5,692 nt of DNA from DATEVL01 sp035471625. GTDB lineage: Bacteria > Chloroflexota > Anaerolineae > Anaerolineales > E44-bin32. Under the pieces are notes generated by a model. The model made no database searches, was not told the DNA's origin, and saw nothing but the letters and a program-made list of their open reading frames with translations. The stretch covers positions 1-5,692 of the forward strand of contig DATIPT010000073.1 in the NCBI GenBank assembly GCA_035471625.1, in the 5' to 3' direction. Made by a program: the position numbers and the translations under genes. Position 1 is the stretch's first letter, and each line of letters begins with the position of its first letter. Shown here piece after piece: positions 1-5,692 of this stretch.

Positions 1-541
1 GCTGATGGAAGAGGCGGCCCGGACGTCGGGCAAGAAGGTGAACGGCTGGGCCTCCACCGACGTGTTCGGGACCCGCGACTTCTATGCCGGCGACTACCTG
101 CTGCGTGCCGTCAGCGCGATGCTCGGCTGGGGCGGCAACGACGCCATCGAGGCCTTCTACCCGATGGCCCGCGAGGACGAGGCCGGCGAACCGCTGGATG
201 GCGCGAATCGGTACCAGCTCACCTTCCGCTCGCTTCCCCCGGCAAAGGCCTTCTGGTCGGTCACGATGTACGACACCTCCTACGACGGCACAGCCGGATA
301 CCTGGTTGAGAATCCGATCGACCGCTACCTGATCAATTCGACAACAGAAGGGCTCGTCTTCGGGAAAGACGGGTCCCTCACCATCACGATCCAGCGCTCT
401 CAGCCCCAAGAGACAACCGAGGTCGCCAATTGGCTGCCGGCGCCTGAGGGTCCGTTCTACGTGGTCCTGCGCATCTACTGGCCCGAGAAGGCAGCGCTCG
501 ACGGCACCTGGGCCCCGCCGCCGATCCGGCAGATTGGGTGA
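1..541 (+). CDS. DUF1254/DUF1214-family protein, C-terminal part (5' truncated by window edge)
   Basis: The reading frame is open to the left edge and ends at TGA 539-541. The first ATG at position 5 is probably internal, because the codon before it is also open and the conserved family region is already under way. The 179 visible residues resemble the C-terminal DUF1214 domain: a Y-x-L-x-F stretch leading to FWSVTMYD, then NPIDRYLI, a DGSLTITIQ strand, the signature NWLPAPEGPFYVVLRIYWP, and a closing W-x-PPPI. In full-length relatives an N-terminal DUF1254 domain comes first, and it would lie outside the window. The biochemical role of the family is not settled. Members are beta-rich and often exported, but no signal peptide can be judged here. 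The gene ends 250 bases before the next start, so co-transcription with the following gene is not indicated. Family assignment is from remembered motif pattern and is fairly confident; function is unknown. Confidence 0.85.
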   Translation, partial: LMEEAARTSGKKVNGWASTDVFGTRDFYAGDYLLRAVSAMLGWGGNDAIEAFYPMAREDEAGEPLDGANRYQLTFRSLPPAKAFWSVTMYDTSYDGTAGYLVENPIDRYLINSTTEGLVFGKDGSLTITIQRSQPQETTEVANWLPAPEGPFYVVLRIYWPEKAALDGTWAPPPIRQIG

Positions 542-559
542 CGGCAGGACGGCTGGGGA

Positions 560-600
560 GCATCCGGCGGTGTCCGCAGGCTAGGTCGGCTTGCGGATGC
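560..600 (+). terminator. Possible hairpin downstream of the DUF1214 gene (weak terminator candidate)
   Basis: About 20 bases past the stop codon, GCATCCG (560-566) is repeated inverted as CGGATGC (594-600). A competing nested pair, TCCGCA (573-578) with TGCGGA (592-597), has a 13-base loop. No T-run follows, so this is not a canonical intrinsic terminator. It could still stabilise the 3' end of the message, or be chance in GC-rich DNA. Confidence 0.25.
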
Positions 601-757
601 CGCGGGCATGGCCGGACGGACTCTACCTGGGCAGGACGAGCCGATCGACGCAGGGTCAGGTAGTGTCTCGCAACCCGTGGGCCGTTGCGCTCCCCTAGCG
701 CCGCCGGGCACAGGGCCGAACCAGCTCAAGCCAGGCCCGTGACCCGCAGGGAGCCTC

Positions 758-785
758 TTGTGCCTCCCTCACGGCATGCTAGAGT
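758..785 (+). promoter_or_regulatory. Candidate promoter for a leaderless message of the membrane protein gene
   Basis: TAGAGT at 780-785 fits the TAnnnT pattern of a -10 element and ends six bases before the GTG at 792. Transcription would therefore start at or next to the start codon. A weak -35 candidate, TTGTGC (758-763), lies 16 bases upstream. No Shine-Dalgarno sequence precedes the GTG, which fits a leaderless message. Both hexamers are short, so this stays a proposal. Confidence 0.4.
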
Positions 786-791
786 CGATTC

Positions 792-2405
792 GTGGCCCGA
801 CATCCGCTGGCGGGGAGGCCCGGCCCAACTCCTGAGAACCGGGTTTTCCAACACCACGCCTTCGACGCGCTGGCGCATCCGGCAACGCTCGCGGCCGTCG
901 CCGTCCTGCTCATCAACGATCACGTCCTGAAGCGGCTTGCCCCCTCGGTCTGGACCGGGAAGCTGAGCGATTTCGCCGGCCTGTTCTTCTTCCCCTTCCT
1001 CCTGTCGGCAGCCGTCGTTCTCCTTCTCCGCCCGGGCGGCCTCGATCGGCGAGTGCGGCTGTCGTCTTCCCGATTGGGCACGGCATGTTTCGCCGCGACC
1101 GCGATCGGCTTCGCCGCGGTCAAGACCATCCCTGCGGCGAACGCCGCAGCGGTTTCCGCCATCGAATCCATCCTGGGGCTGCCGGTCAGTCTCATCCTCG
1201 ATCCGACCGATCTCATCGCCCTGCTCGCCCTCATCCCCGCCTGGCGGCTCTGGCATTCGCTCGAGGGTCGGCCTCACATCGCGCGCCATCGTGTCCTGAC
1301 GGCTCTCGGACTGGCCTCCCTAGCCACGGTGGCGACCTCTCCCTGCCCCCCCGTGCTTCCGATCACCCACCTGGTGGCCCTTGACGGCGACGTCTTCGCC
1401 CTCTCGACGCAATGGCGGCCGGTCAGCTCCGCCTTCCGGACGACCGATGGGGCTCACTGGGCTTTCGTCGACGACGCCGAGCTTCCTCCGGAGCTGGTCG
1501 CTGCCGCGGAACAACCCGCGCTCCTTCCAAAGACGGTCTGCGATCCCGACCAGGCGGACGTTTGCTATCGGGTCTCCGGCGAGGCATATCTCCAGGCTAC
1601 TTCCGATGGAGGGTTGACCTGGGAGACTGTGTGGAGATCTCCGACGACCCGCTGGAGCTACATGGCGAGGGCCGCCTCCGGGTACGGCCAGCCCCTCTCC
1701 TGCCCCAAGGACCTTGACTTCAGTACGCACGACCTCGTCATCCTGGGGAAAGGTCCCGAACACTTCGCTCTGGCTGCCATCGGCAACGAGGGGATCGTGC
1801 GCGGCCGCGTGAGCTCAGAGTGGGCGTCTGTCGCCGTCGGTGGGACCAGACCGACCCCGGACCACGGGACGCTGGCCAACTTGCTTCCACCATTCATCAT
1901 TCTCGGTGAGACGATCGCGGCGATTTTGGCCGGATCCGCAGTCGCTCTCGTCCTATCCAGAATCGCCTGGAAGCGGGAACGCATCTCCGATGCGGGGGCC
2001 AGTTCCCTCCCCTGGGTCATCGTCGGCCTGCTCGTCGCCGGAGTGGCGATCGTGCTTATCGTCCAGGAGCTCGCCGAGCTGATCCCGATCGTGATCCTCC
2101 CCTTGACGGCGGTGTGTTCCTGGATCGCCTACCTCGCCTCAGGTTGGATCGCGACCCTGCGCGCCGCCAAGGACAGCCGCCGCGCCCGGTCCAGTCTTGG
2201 ATGGTCGCTCCTCGGAGGGACTCTCGTCGGACTCGCCGTATGGATCCCCTTCGCCCTGTGGGTGCTCGGCGTTGTGCCTCCGTACGTTCTCGCCCTTGCC
2301 CTCTCCGTCGTCCTCGGGATCGCTGCGTACCGGCTCGGCCTCAGACGGATCTGCCCGGACGCCCCCGCTGTCGCCGCAACGCGATCGGACCCAGCCGGTC
2401 CATAG
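792..2405 (+). CDS. Polytopic membrane protein with Asp-box (BNR-like) extracytoplasmic insert
   Basis: The protein has 537 residues, starts at GTG 792 and stops at TAG 2403-2405. About five hydrophobic segments come first (roughly residues 30-45, 61-80, 96-113, 128-150, 167-186). The conserved-looking block INDHVLKRLAPSVWTGKLSD (41-60) runs into segment 2 and recalls a group of uncharacterised bacterial membrane proteins. Residues about 190-360 are soluble. They contain an Asp-box, TSDGGLTW at 270-277, a degenerate copy TTDGAHW at 217-223, and cysteines C250, C258 and C304. Asp-boxes sit in turns of beta-propeller folds such as sialidases and BNR proteins. About five further hydrophobic segments follow (364-390, 406-427, 429-452, 470-492, 496-516). 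The likely layout is a propeller-like fragment outside the membrane between two helical bundles. No catalytic residues or transporter signature are recognisable, and function is unknown. The start is supported by a possible leaderless promoter and by reading frame, not by a ribosome binding site. A later start would shorten only the polar N-terminus. Confidence 0.85.
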   Translation: MARHPLAGRPGPTPENRVFQHHAFDALAHPATLAAVAVLLINDHVLKRLAPSVWTGKLSDFAGLFFFPFLLSAAVVLLLRPGGLDRRVRLSSSRLGTACFAATAIGFAAVKTIPAANAAAVSAIESILGLPVSLILDPTDLIALLALIPAWRLWHSLEGRPHIARHRVLTALGLASLATVATSPCPPVLPITHLVALDGDVFALSTQWRPVSSAFRTTDGAHWAFVDDAELPPELVAAAEQPALLPKTVCDPDQADVCYRVSGEAYLQATSDGGLTWETVWRSPTTRWSYMARAASGYGQPLSCPKDLDFSTHDLVILGKGPEHFALAAIGNEGIVRGRVSSEWASVAVGGTRPTPDHGTLANLLPPFIILGETIAAILAGSAVALVLSRIAWKRERISDAGASSLPWVIVGLLVAGVAIVLIVQELAELIPIVILPLTAVCSWIAYLASGWIATLRAAKDSRRARSSLGWSLLGGTLVGLAVWIPFALWVLGVVPPYVLALALSVVLGIAAYRLGLRRICPDAPAVAATRSDPAGP

Positions 2406-4125
2406 CCCAACCGAAGGCGAGTTCGATCCAGGGGACGACCGCCAGCGCTGACGGAACATAGGCGACGCGCCGCGGCCGACGAATCAGAGAGAGCACTCGA
2501 GAGGCGACCGCCTCAGGCTCGATTGACAGCCGCTGGAGCGGCATGCGCAGCTCTCCGGATGAGAATGCGAGCACGCCGAGCATCTCGGTTCCGACCGCGC
2601 CGGGCCGCACCACACTGACGTTCACCCCGCTTCCCCGAAGCTCGCGGAACAGCGAGGAGGTGAACGTATCCACGAACGACTTCGTGGCGCTGTACAGCGC
2701 CACACCCTGGCTCGGCAGGCCGCCGACGACCGACCCGATGTTGACGATGTGCCCCTTCCCGCGGGGCTTCATGTCCGCCAGAAACAGCAAAGTCAGGCGC
2801 GCCACCGAGACCATGTTCACTTCGATCATCTCACTGGCGGTTGGCCATGGCATCTCTTCCCCGTAGCCATACCAGCCGATACCGGCCCCATTCACGAGAA
2901 CATCGGGCGCACCGAAGAACTCAGACGAGCGTTCATAGACTCGACGGCAGTCCGCCTCGGACGCCAGATCCCCCTCCAGGATCGCCGCCTGACCGCCTTC
3001 CTGGCGGATCGCCGTGGCGACATCCTCCAGGCGCGCTCTCGTCCGGGCGACAAGGACGACTTTCATCCCGGCGCGCGCCAGGCGTTGCGCCGTGGCGGCG
3101 CCGATCCCGCCCGAGCCCCCGGTGACGACCGCCACGCCCGACATGCGGCCCGTCCAGGCCTCCCAGTATGGCGAGCGTTGGAGCAGCCAGCGGCGCACGA
3201 TCGGGCGGAAGACCCGCACCAGGGCACGTCGAAAGCCGAGCAATCGCCGGAGATCGGCCGCATAGTCATCGAGCGTGCGGCTCTGGTAGCGCAGGAGGCG
3301 TTGGCTCTCTTCGGTGTCGAGCCAATCGGTCGGGAACGGAGTCCGGGTGAAGGCTTCCTTCGGCAGCATGCCGACTCCCGAGGCTTCCAGGATGCGCTCC
3401 ACCATTTCGCCGTACGTGTACTGACAATTCGTGCCACCGCCGATCAATAGGGTCCGTCCCCAGACCTTCTCGCTCTCGACCGCAGCGCCGAACGCTGCTG
3501 CGACGTCTCTCACATGACCGTATTCGATGCGGTTCTCCAAGGGGACGTCGAACATCCCTGGATCCAAGACCAGCCGGACGGGAAGCGTCGCCGGCAGCCG
3601 CAGGATCGCCCATTCCAGTCCGGAAGCCCGGACAAGCGCTTCACACTCGGCCTTGTGCCTGGCATAGTGCTCGACCGGTTCGATCGGATCCGAAACCCGC
3701 AGAGGTGGGGTGCGGTCGGCGGTGCGACCGTAGATGTGAAGCGAAGAGGCGAAGATCAACCGCGGTGGGACTGGTTGACGGCCAAGCGCCTCGATCAGCC
3801 GCCGGGTGCCTCCGACGTTGATCTCGCGAGCCCACTCCGGGCGATCTTCGCTGCCCACCCCAGTTGCCGAGAGCGTCGGGATCACGAACGCCAGATGGAC
3901 AACGACATCGATGTCCCGGACGGCCTGGGCGACGTCCTCGTCTTGGCGCAGGTCACCCCAGACGATCTCGATCCCTGGAGCCCGGGCGAAACGGCGGGCT
4001 GTTCGACGGTTGGCTCGCGTGGGAATATCGAAACACCGCACGACGTGCCCGCGTCGTACAAGCTCCTCGAGTGTGTGGGCGCCGATGTTTCCGAACGCCC
4101 CCGTCAAGAGAACGCGCACGGTCAT
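2341..4125 (-). CDS. Bimodular oxidoreductase: extended SDR (NAD-dependent epimerase type) fused to classical SDR
   Basis: The 594-residue protein carries two complete Rossmann modules. Module 1 (about 1-295) has the dinucleotide loop TGAFGNIG (8-15), acidic D33 after beta-2 (favouring NAD), GDLR (57-60), catalytic S128 in SSLHIYG, and YxxxK at Y154/K158. It belongs to the epimerase/dehydratase side of the SDR superfamily. A basic, aromatic linker (about 296-327) follows. Module 2 (328-594) has TGGSGGIG (335-342), arginines R361 and R363 after beta-2 (favouring NADP), NGAG (412-415) in place of the usual NAG, N437, S465, YSATK (478-482) and VRPGAVGTE (506-514). A hydrophobic and basic tail (about 556-586) may associate with the membrane. 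All catalytic residues are intact in both halves, so both are probably active. The start ATG 4125-4123 was chosen because the Rossmann strand begins at once, AGGAG lies just upstream, and it overlaps the tetR stop as ATGA. An in-frame ATG further upstream would add 20 residues inside tetR. Another internal ATG at 3144-3142 begins module 2. Substrate unknown; a sugar nucleotide, sterol-like, or acyl/keto compound are all possible. Confidence 0.92.
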   Translation of the reverse strand: MTVRVLLTGAFGNIGAHTLEELVRRGHVVRCFDIPTRANRRTARRFARAPGIEIVWGDLRQDEDVAQAVRDIDVVVHLAFVIPTLSATGVGSEDRPEWAREINVGGTRRLIEALGRQPVPPRLIFASSLHIYGRTADRTPPLRVSDPIEPVEHYARHKAECEALVRASGLEWAILRLPATLPVRLVLDPGMFDVPLENRIEYGHVRDVAAAFGAAVESEKVWGRTLLIGGGTNCQYTYGEMVERILEASGVGMLPKEAFTRTPFPTDWLDTEESQRLLRYQSRTLDDYAADLRRLLGFRRALVRVFRPIVRRWLLQRSPYWEAWTGRMSGVAVVTGGSGGIGAATAQRLARAGMKVVLVARTRARLEDVATAIRQEGGQAAILEGDLASEADCRRVYERSSEFFGAPDVLVNGAGIGWYGYGEEMPWPTASEMIEVNMVSVARLTLLFLADMKPRGKGHIVNIGSVVGGLPSQGVALYSATKSFVDTFTSSLFRELRGSGVNVSVVRPGAVGTEMLGVLAFSSGELRMPLQRLSIEPEAVASRVLSLIRRPRRVAYVPSALAVVPWIELAFGWAMDRLGPIALRRQRGRPGRSV

Positions 4126-4132
4126 CTCTCCT
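4122..4132 (-). promoter_or_regulatory. Stop/start overlap (ATGA) with ribosome binding site coupling tetR to the SDR fusion gene
   Basis: On the minus strand AGGAG (4132-4128) sits inside the last codons of tetR. It is followed after two bases by ATG (4125-4123), which overlaps the tetR stop TGA (4124-4122). The spacing is shorter than usual. This arrangement suggests reinitiation or translational coupling, so enzyme output should follow repressor translation. Confidence 0.75.
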
Positions 4133-4721
4133 GGGCGATGCCGCTCAACAGCATCGCGACGCCTTGTTTGAGAACCGCGCTCCAATCGGCGCGGCTTGGA
4201 TCGAGCAAGCTCGACAGCAACGTCCCGACGGCCAGGGAAACGAGGACGCGGCCGCCGGCCTCAGTGTCCAGCTTGCGCAGCGAACCCTCCCTCGAGCCGC
4301 GTTCCAGGAGGCCGGTCAGACCTGCGGCGTAGACGCGGAACTGATCGCGAGCCGCCTCGGCTACGGCCGGATCCCGGCTGGCCAGGCTCCACAGCTCGAG
4401 CAGGAGCCGCCGCGTGCGGGGATCTCCTTCGAAGACCGTACCCGCGGCGTCTGCTGCGAAGGCCAGCGTCTCAGGGACCGGCCGGTCCGAGCCTGCCCAC
4501 AGATCAAGCCCGGGCCTGAGGGCCACTAGCCACTCGTCCAGGATCGCCATGAGGACCGCCTGCTTGGACGGGAAGTGGTGATAGAAGGCGCCCTTGCTGA
4601 CCCCGGCCTCCTGGCAGATCAGGGCCACCCCAGTCGCCTCGTAGCCCTGATCGGCGAAGAGGGCCCGGGCCGCCTCGAGGATCTTTCCATGGGTCTCCTG
4701 GCTCTTCTCGGCCTTGTTCAC
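4122..4721 (-). CDS. TetR/AcrR-family transcriptional regulator
   Basis: The 199-residue protein is of normal length for the family. The N-terminal DNA-binding domain (about residues 8-55) shows the usual order: a first helix with ILEAARALFADQGYEATGV, then the helix-turn-helix VALICQEAGVSKGAFYHHFP (32-51), then SKQAVLMAIL leading into the ligand domain. Residues about 60-199 are mostly helical and variable, as expected for the effector-binding and dimerisation part, and they give no clue to the ligand. The start is GTG 4721-4719, preceded by GGAGAG (4730-4725) at good spacing. Directly beyond that site lies a perfect palindrome overlapping the promoter, which makes autorepression likely. The gene is first in an operon with the double SDR enzyme and overlaps it by four bases, so the enzyme is the probable regulated target. 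The family call is firm; autoregulation is inference from operator position. Confidence 0.95.
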   Translation of the reverse strand: MNKAEKSQETHGKILEAARALFADQGYEATGVALICQEAGVSKGAFYHHFPSKQAVLMAILDEWLVALRPGLDLWAGSDRPVPETLAFAADAAGTVFEGDPRTRRLLLELWSLASRDPAVAEAARDQFRVYAAGLTGLLERGSREGSLRKLDTEAGGRVLVSLAVGTLLSSLLDPSRADWSAVLKQGVAMLLSGIAQER

Positions 4722-4730
4722 GCTCTCTCC

Positions 4731-4756
4731 TATGATACCGACCGGTCGGTATCATA
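4731..4756. promoter_or_regulatory. Perfect 26-bp palindromic operator, probable TetR binding site
   Basis: The bases form an uninterrupted inverted repeat with no central spacer. Its inner 18 bases are ATACCGACCGGTCGGTAT (4735-4752), and four more paired bases (TATG/CATA) flank each side. Size and symmetry match operators bound by TetR-family dimers. It covers the -10 element and expected transcription start of the leftward promoter and touches the tetR ribosome binding site, so a bound repressor should block RNA polymerase. Binding by the adjacent TetR is inferred from proximity. Confidence 0.88.
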
Positions 4757-4779
4757 ACAATCCAGGCCCTGGCTGTCAA
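4751..4779 (-). promoter_or_regulatory. Sigma-70-type promoter of the tetR-SDR operon
   Basis: Reading leftward on the minus strand, TTGACA (4779-4774) is a perfect -35 consensus. A 17-base spacer (4773-4757) is followed by TATGAT (4756-4751), a one-mismatch -10 element. Transcription should start near 4743-4745, inside the palindrome, leaving a leader of about 22-24 bases that contains GGAGAG and then the GTG. The near-consensus elements suggest a strong promoter that must be held down by repression. Confidence 0.88.
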
Positions 4780-4797
4780 TCCTTCCAAGGTCCGTGG

Positions 4798-4807
4798 TAT
4801 AAGGCGG
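4798..4807 (+). promoter_or_regulatory. Expression signal before the lipoprotein gene: AAGGCGG ribosome site or TATAAG -10 element
   Basis: AAGGCGG (4801-4807) differs by one base from a full Shine-Dalgarno sequence and lies four bases before GTG 4812. TATAAG (4798-4803) could instead be a -10 element giving a very short leader. The two readings overlap and probably exclude each other. No convincing -35 is present; the nearest, CTGTCA (4773-4778), is 19 bases away. Confidence 0.35.
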
Positions 4808-4811
4808 CTCA

Positions 4812-5692
4812 GTGGGCAAGCTCCGAAGTCAGCAAGTTCACGGGTTCCATCTTCTGCTCCTGGCAGCCTGGCTGCTGGGCGCGTGTGCGCCTGCCAGCCA
4901 AGCGCCTCCGAGCCCCACGTCATCCCCCCGCCCGCCAACCTCGCCCACGCCGGCCTACCGGCTGCGCCTCGAGGCCTACCTTCTCCCTGGAGAAACGTCA
5001 GAAGAGTGGATCGTCATCGGCCTCGCGCAGACCGGGGTGGAGCCGGTCGCGGACCCACGCGTACGGATCGTCCTATCCGATCGCTCGGGAGCCGAGATCG
5101 ACCGCCGCACGATCGGACTGCCTCTCGACATCGTCCCGGCCGGTGCCGGGTGGCCGTTCCGTGAGACGTTCCGCCTTGCGGCGACACCTGTCTCGGTGGA
5201 AGCCTTCCTGACGGGAGAAACCGCGCCGGTGGAGCCGGTGCCACCGGCATCGGCCAAGGTCCTGCAGACCTTCCTCGACGCGCAAGGCTCGACGATTGCC
5301 CTCGGCCGCCTGACGGTCGACAGCCTTGACGTCGTTGAGATCCTTGCAGTTCGCCTGCTGGGTAGGGATCCGAACGGAGCGATGGTTGACGTCCTCGAGG
5401 CCCATCCGGCGCGGGCTGTCGACTTCGCCACGCCGACCCTGCCATTCCTCGCCCGGGTGCCCAAGTCGAGCAGAGCGACGACCTGGGAGGCATTCCCAAT
5501 CGTTCGCAACGGCGATGGGCTCCCTCCATCCGTCGAGCCCAGACTTTCCGAGCCGTCGGTGGACGATCAGGGGAACCTCTTCATCACTGCCGTCCTGGAT
5601 AACTTCGGGGATGACCCGCTGTGGGCCCGCGCGACGGGCGTGGTCGCGCAGGATGGAAGATGGCTCGCAGCCGACTTGGTCGAGGTGCCGGT
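4812..5692 (+). CDS. Probable lipoprotein with FxLYD-like beta domains (3' truncated by window edge)
   Basis: A frame starting at GTG 4812 runs without a stop to the right edge (293 full codons). The N-terminus is a lipoprotein signal: basic MGKLRSQQVH, hydrophobic LLLLAAWLL, then lipobox LGAC with the lipidated cysteine at residue 25. Residues 26-48 form a Pro/Ser/Thr-rich tether common in surface lipoproteins. Residues about 50-122 look like an FxLYD or similar immunoglobulin-like domain: a strand WIVIGLAQTG, then VRIVLSDRSGAEID, then an LPLDIVPAG-x-PF turn. A related pattern starts again at about 256 (LFITAVLDNFGDDPLWA) and is cut by the edge. The middle (about 150-235) is beta-rich and unassigned. 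It should sit outside the cytoplasmic membrane; no catalytic motif is visible and a binding or structural role is most plausible. The gene is divergent from tetR, and its start lies 55 bases beyond the operator, so shared control is possible but unproven. The lipobox position strongly supports this start; the domain label is tentative. Confidence 0.82.
   Translation, partial: MGKLRSQQVHGFHLLLLAAWLLGACAPASQAPPSPTSSPRPPTSPTPAYRLRLEAYLLPGETSEEWIVIGLAQTGVEPVADPRVRIVLSDRSGAEIDRRTIGLPLDIVPAGAGWPFRETFRLAATPVSVEAFLTGETAPVEPVPPASAKVLQTFLDAQGSTIALGRLTVDSLDVVEILAVRLLGRDPNGAMVDVLEAHPARAVDFATPTLPFLARVPKSSRATTWEAFPIVRNGDGLPPSVEPRLSEPSVDDQGNLFITAVLDNFGDDPLWARATGVVAQDGRWLAADLVEVP

Noticed and set aside
597..609. 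ATGCC-GCG-GGCAT mini-hairpin in the first intergenic gap
   Set aside because: A five-base stem with a three-base loop and no T-run is common by chance in GC-rich DNA and conflicts with the longer inverted repeat nearby.
726..1289. A 187-residue open frame on the minus strand opposite the membrane protein
   Set aside because: Its composition is dominated by R, G, E and D in a low-complexity pattern typical of the antisense of hydrophobic high-GC coding sequence, and it has no domain signature.
3514..4332. A 272-residue open frame on the plus strand opposite the SDR fusion and tetR
   Set aside because: It lies antisense to two firmly identified genes, its translation shows no recognisable domain, and long antisense frames are expected in high-GC coding DNA.
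4731..4736. TATGAT on the plus strand as a -10 for a rightward promoter inside the palindrome
   Set aside because: It exists only because the palindrome mirrors the leftward -10; no -35-like hexamer lies 16-18 bases upstream on the plus strand.
4762..4772. CCAGGCCCTGG, a short inverted repeat in the promoter spacer, as a second operator
   Set aside because: The arms are only five bases and unrelated to the main operator half-site, so chance is a sufficient explanation.
4976..5529. Three overlapping minus-strand open frames of 110 to 177 residues under the lipoprotein gene
   Set aside because: They are arginine- and serine-rich shadows without motifs, while the plus-strand frame has a lipobox, a tether and a plausible fold pattern.
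1..5692. A defence, toxin-antitoxin, CRISPR or mobile-element system
   Set aside because: No nuclease, transposase, integrase, toxin or direct-repeat array was seen in any convincing frame; the content is regulator, metabolic enzyme and envelope proteins.

Overview
The window is high-GC bacterial chromosome DNA with GTG starts at three of the four visible gene starts, a proline/serine/threonine-rich tether behind a lipobox, and a large membrane protein of unknown function. This style suits Chloroflexota (Limnocylindria- or Anaerolineae-like) or a related high-GC soil or freshwater lineage. That placement is an impression from sequence style, since no rRNA or marker gene is present. I see no mobile element, CRISPR array, tRNA, rRNA or recognisable defence system.

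Layout, left to right. (1) 1-541 (+): the C-terminal part of a DUF1254/DUF1214-type protein, cut by the left edge. (2) 542-791: a 250-base gap holding a possible hairpin and a possible -10 element placed exactly for a leaderless GTG. (3) 792-2405 (+): a polytopic membrane protein with about five N-terminal helices, a soluble insert carrying an Asp-box (BNR-like) motif, and about five C-terminal helices. (4) 2341-4125 (-): a 594-residue protein made of two complete Rossmann dehydrogenase modules, an extended SDR (NAD-dependent epimerase type) followed by a classical SDR. Its 3' end overlaps the end of gene 3 by 65 bases, tail to tail. (5) 4122-4721 (-): a TetR-family repressor just upstream of the SDR fusion, with stop and start codons overlapping as ATGA. 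(6) 4722-4811: a divergent control region with a consensus-like sigma-70-type promoter reading leftward and a perfect 26-bp palindrome over its -10 element. (7) 4812 to the right edge (+): a lipoprotein with beta-rich, FxLYD-like segments, open at the right edge.

The best-supported functional unit is the tetR-SDR operon on the minus strand. A repressor and a double-headed oxidoreductase are translated from one message, and the promoter has an operator placed for autoregulation. The likely logic is that a small hydrophobic or aromatic compound (or its CoA or sugar derivative) releases the repressor and induces the enzyme that processes it. The substrate cannot be read from the sequence. The plus-strand genes on either side show no clear functional link to this operon, although the lipoprotein gene shares the divergent intergenic region.
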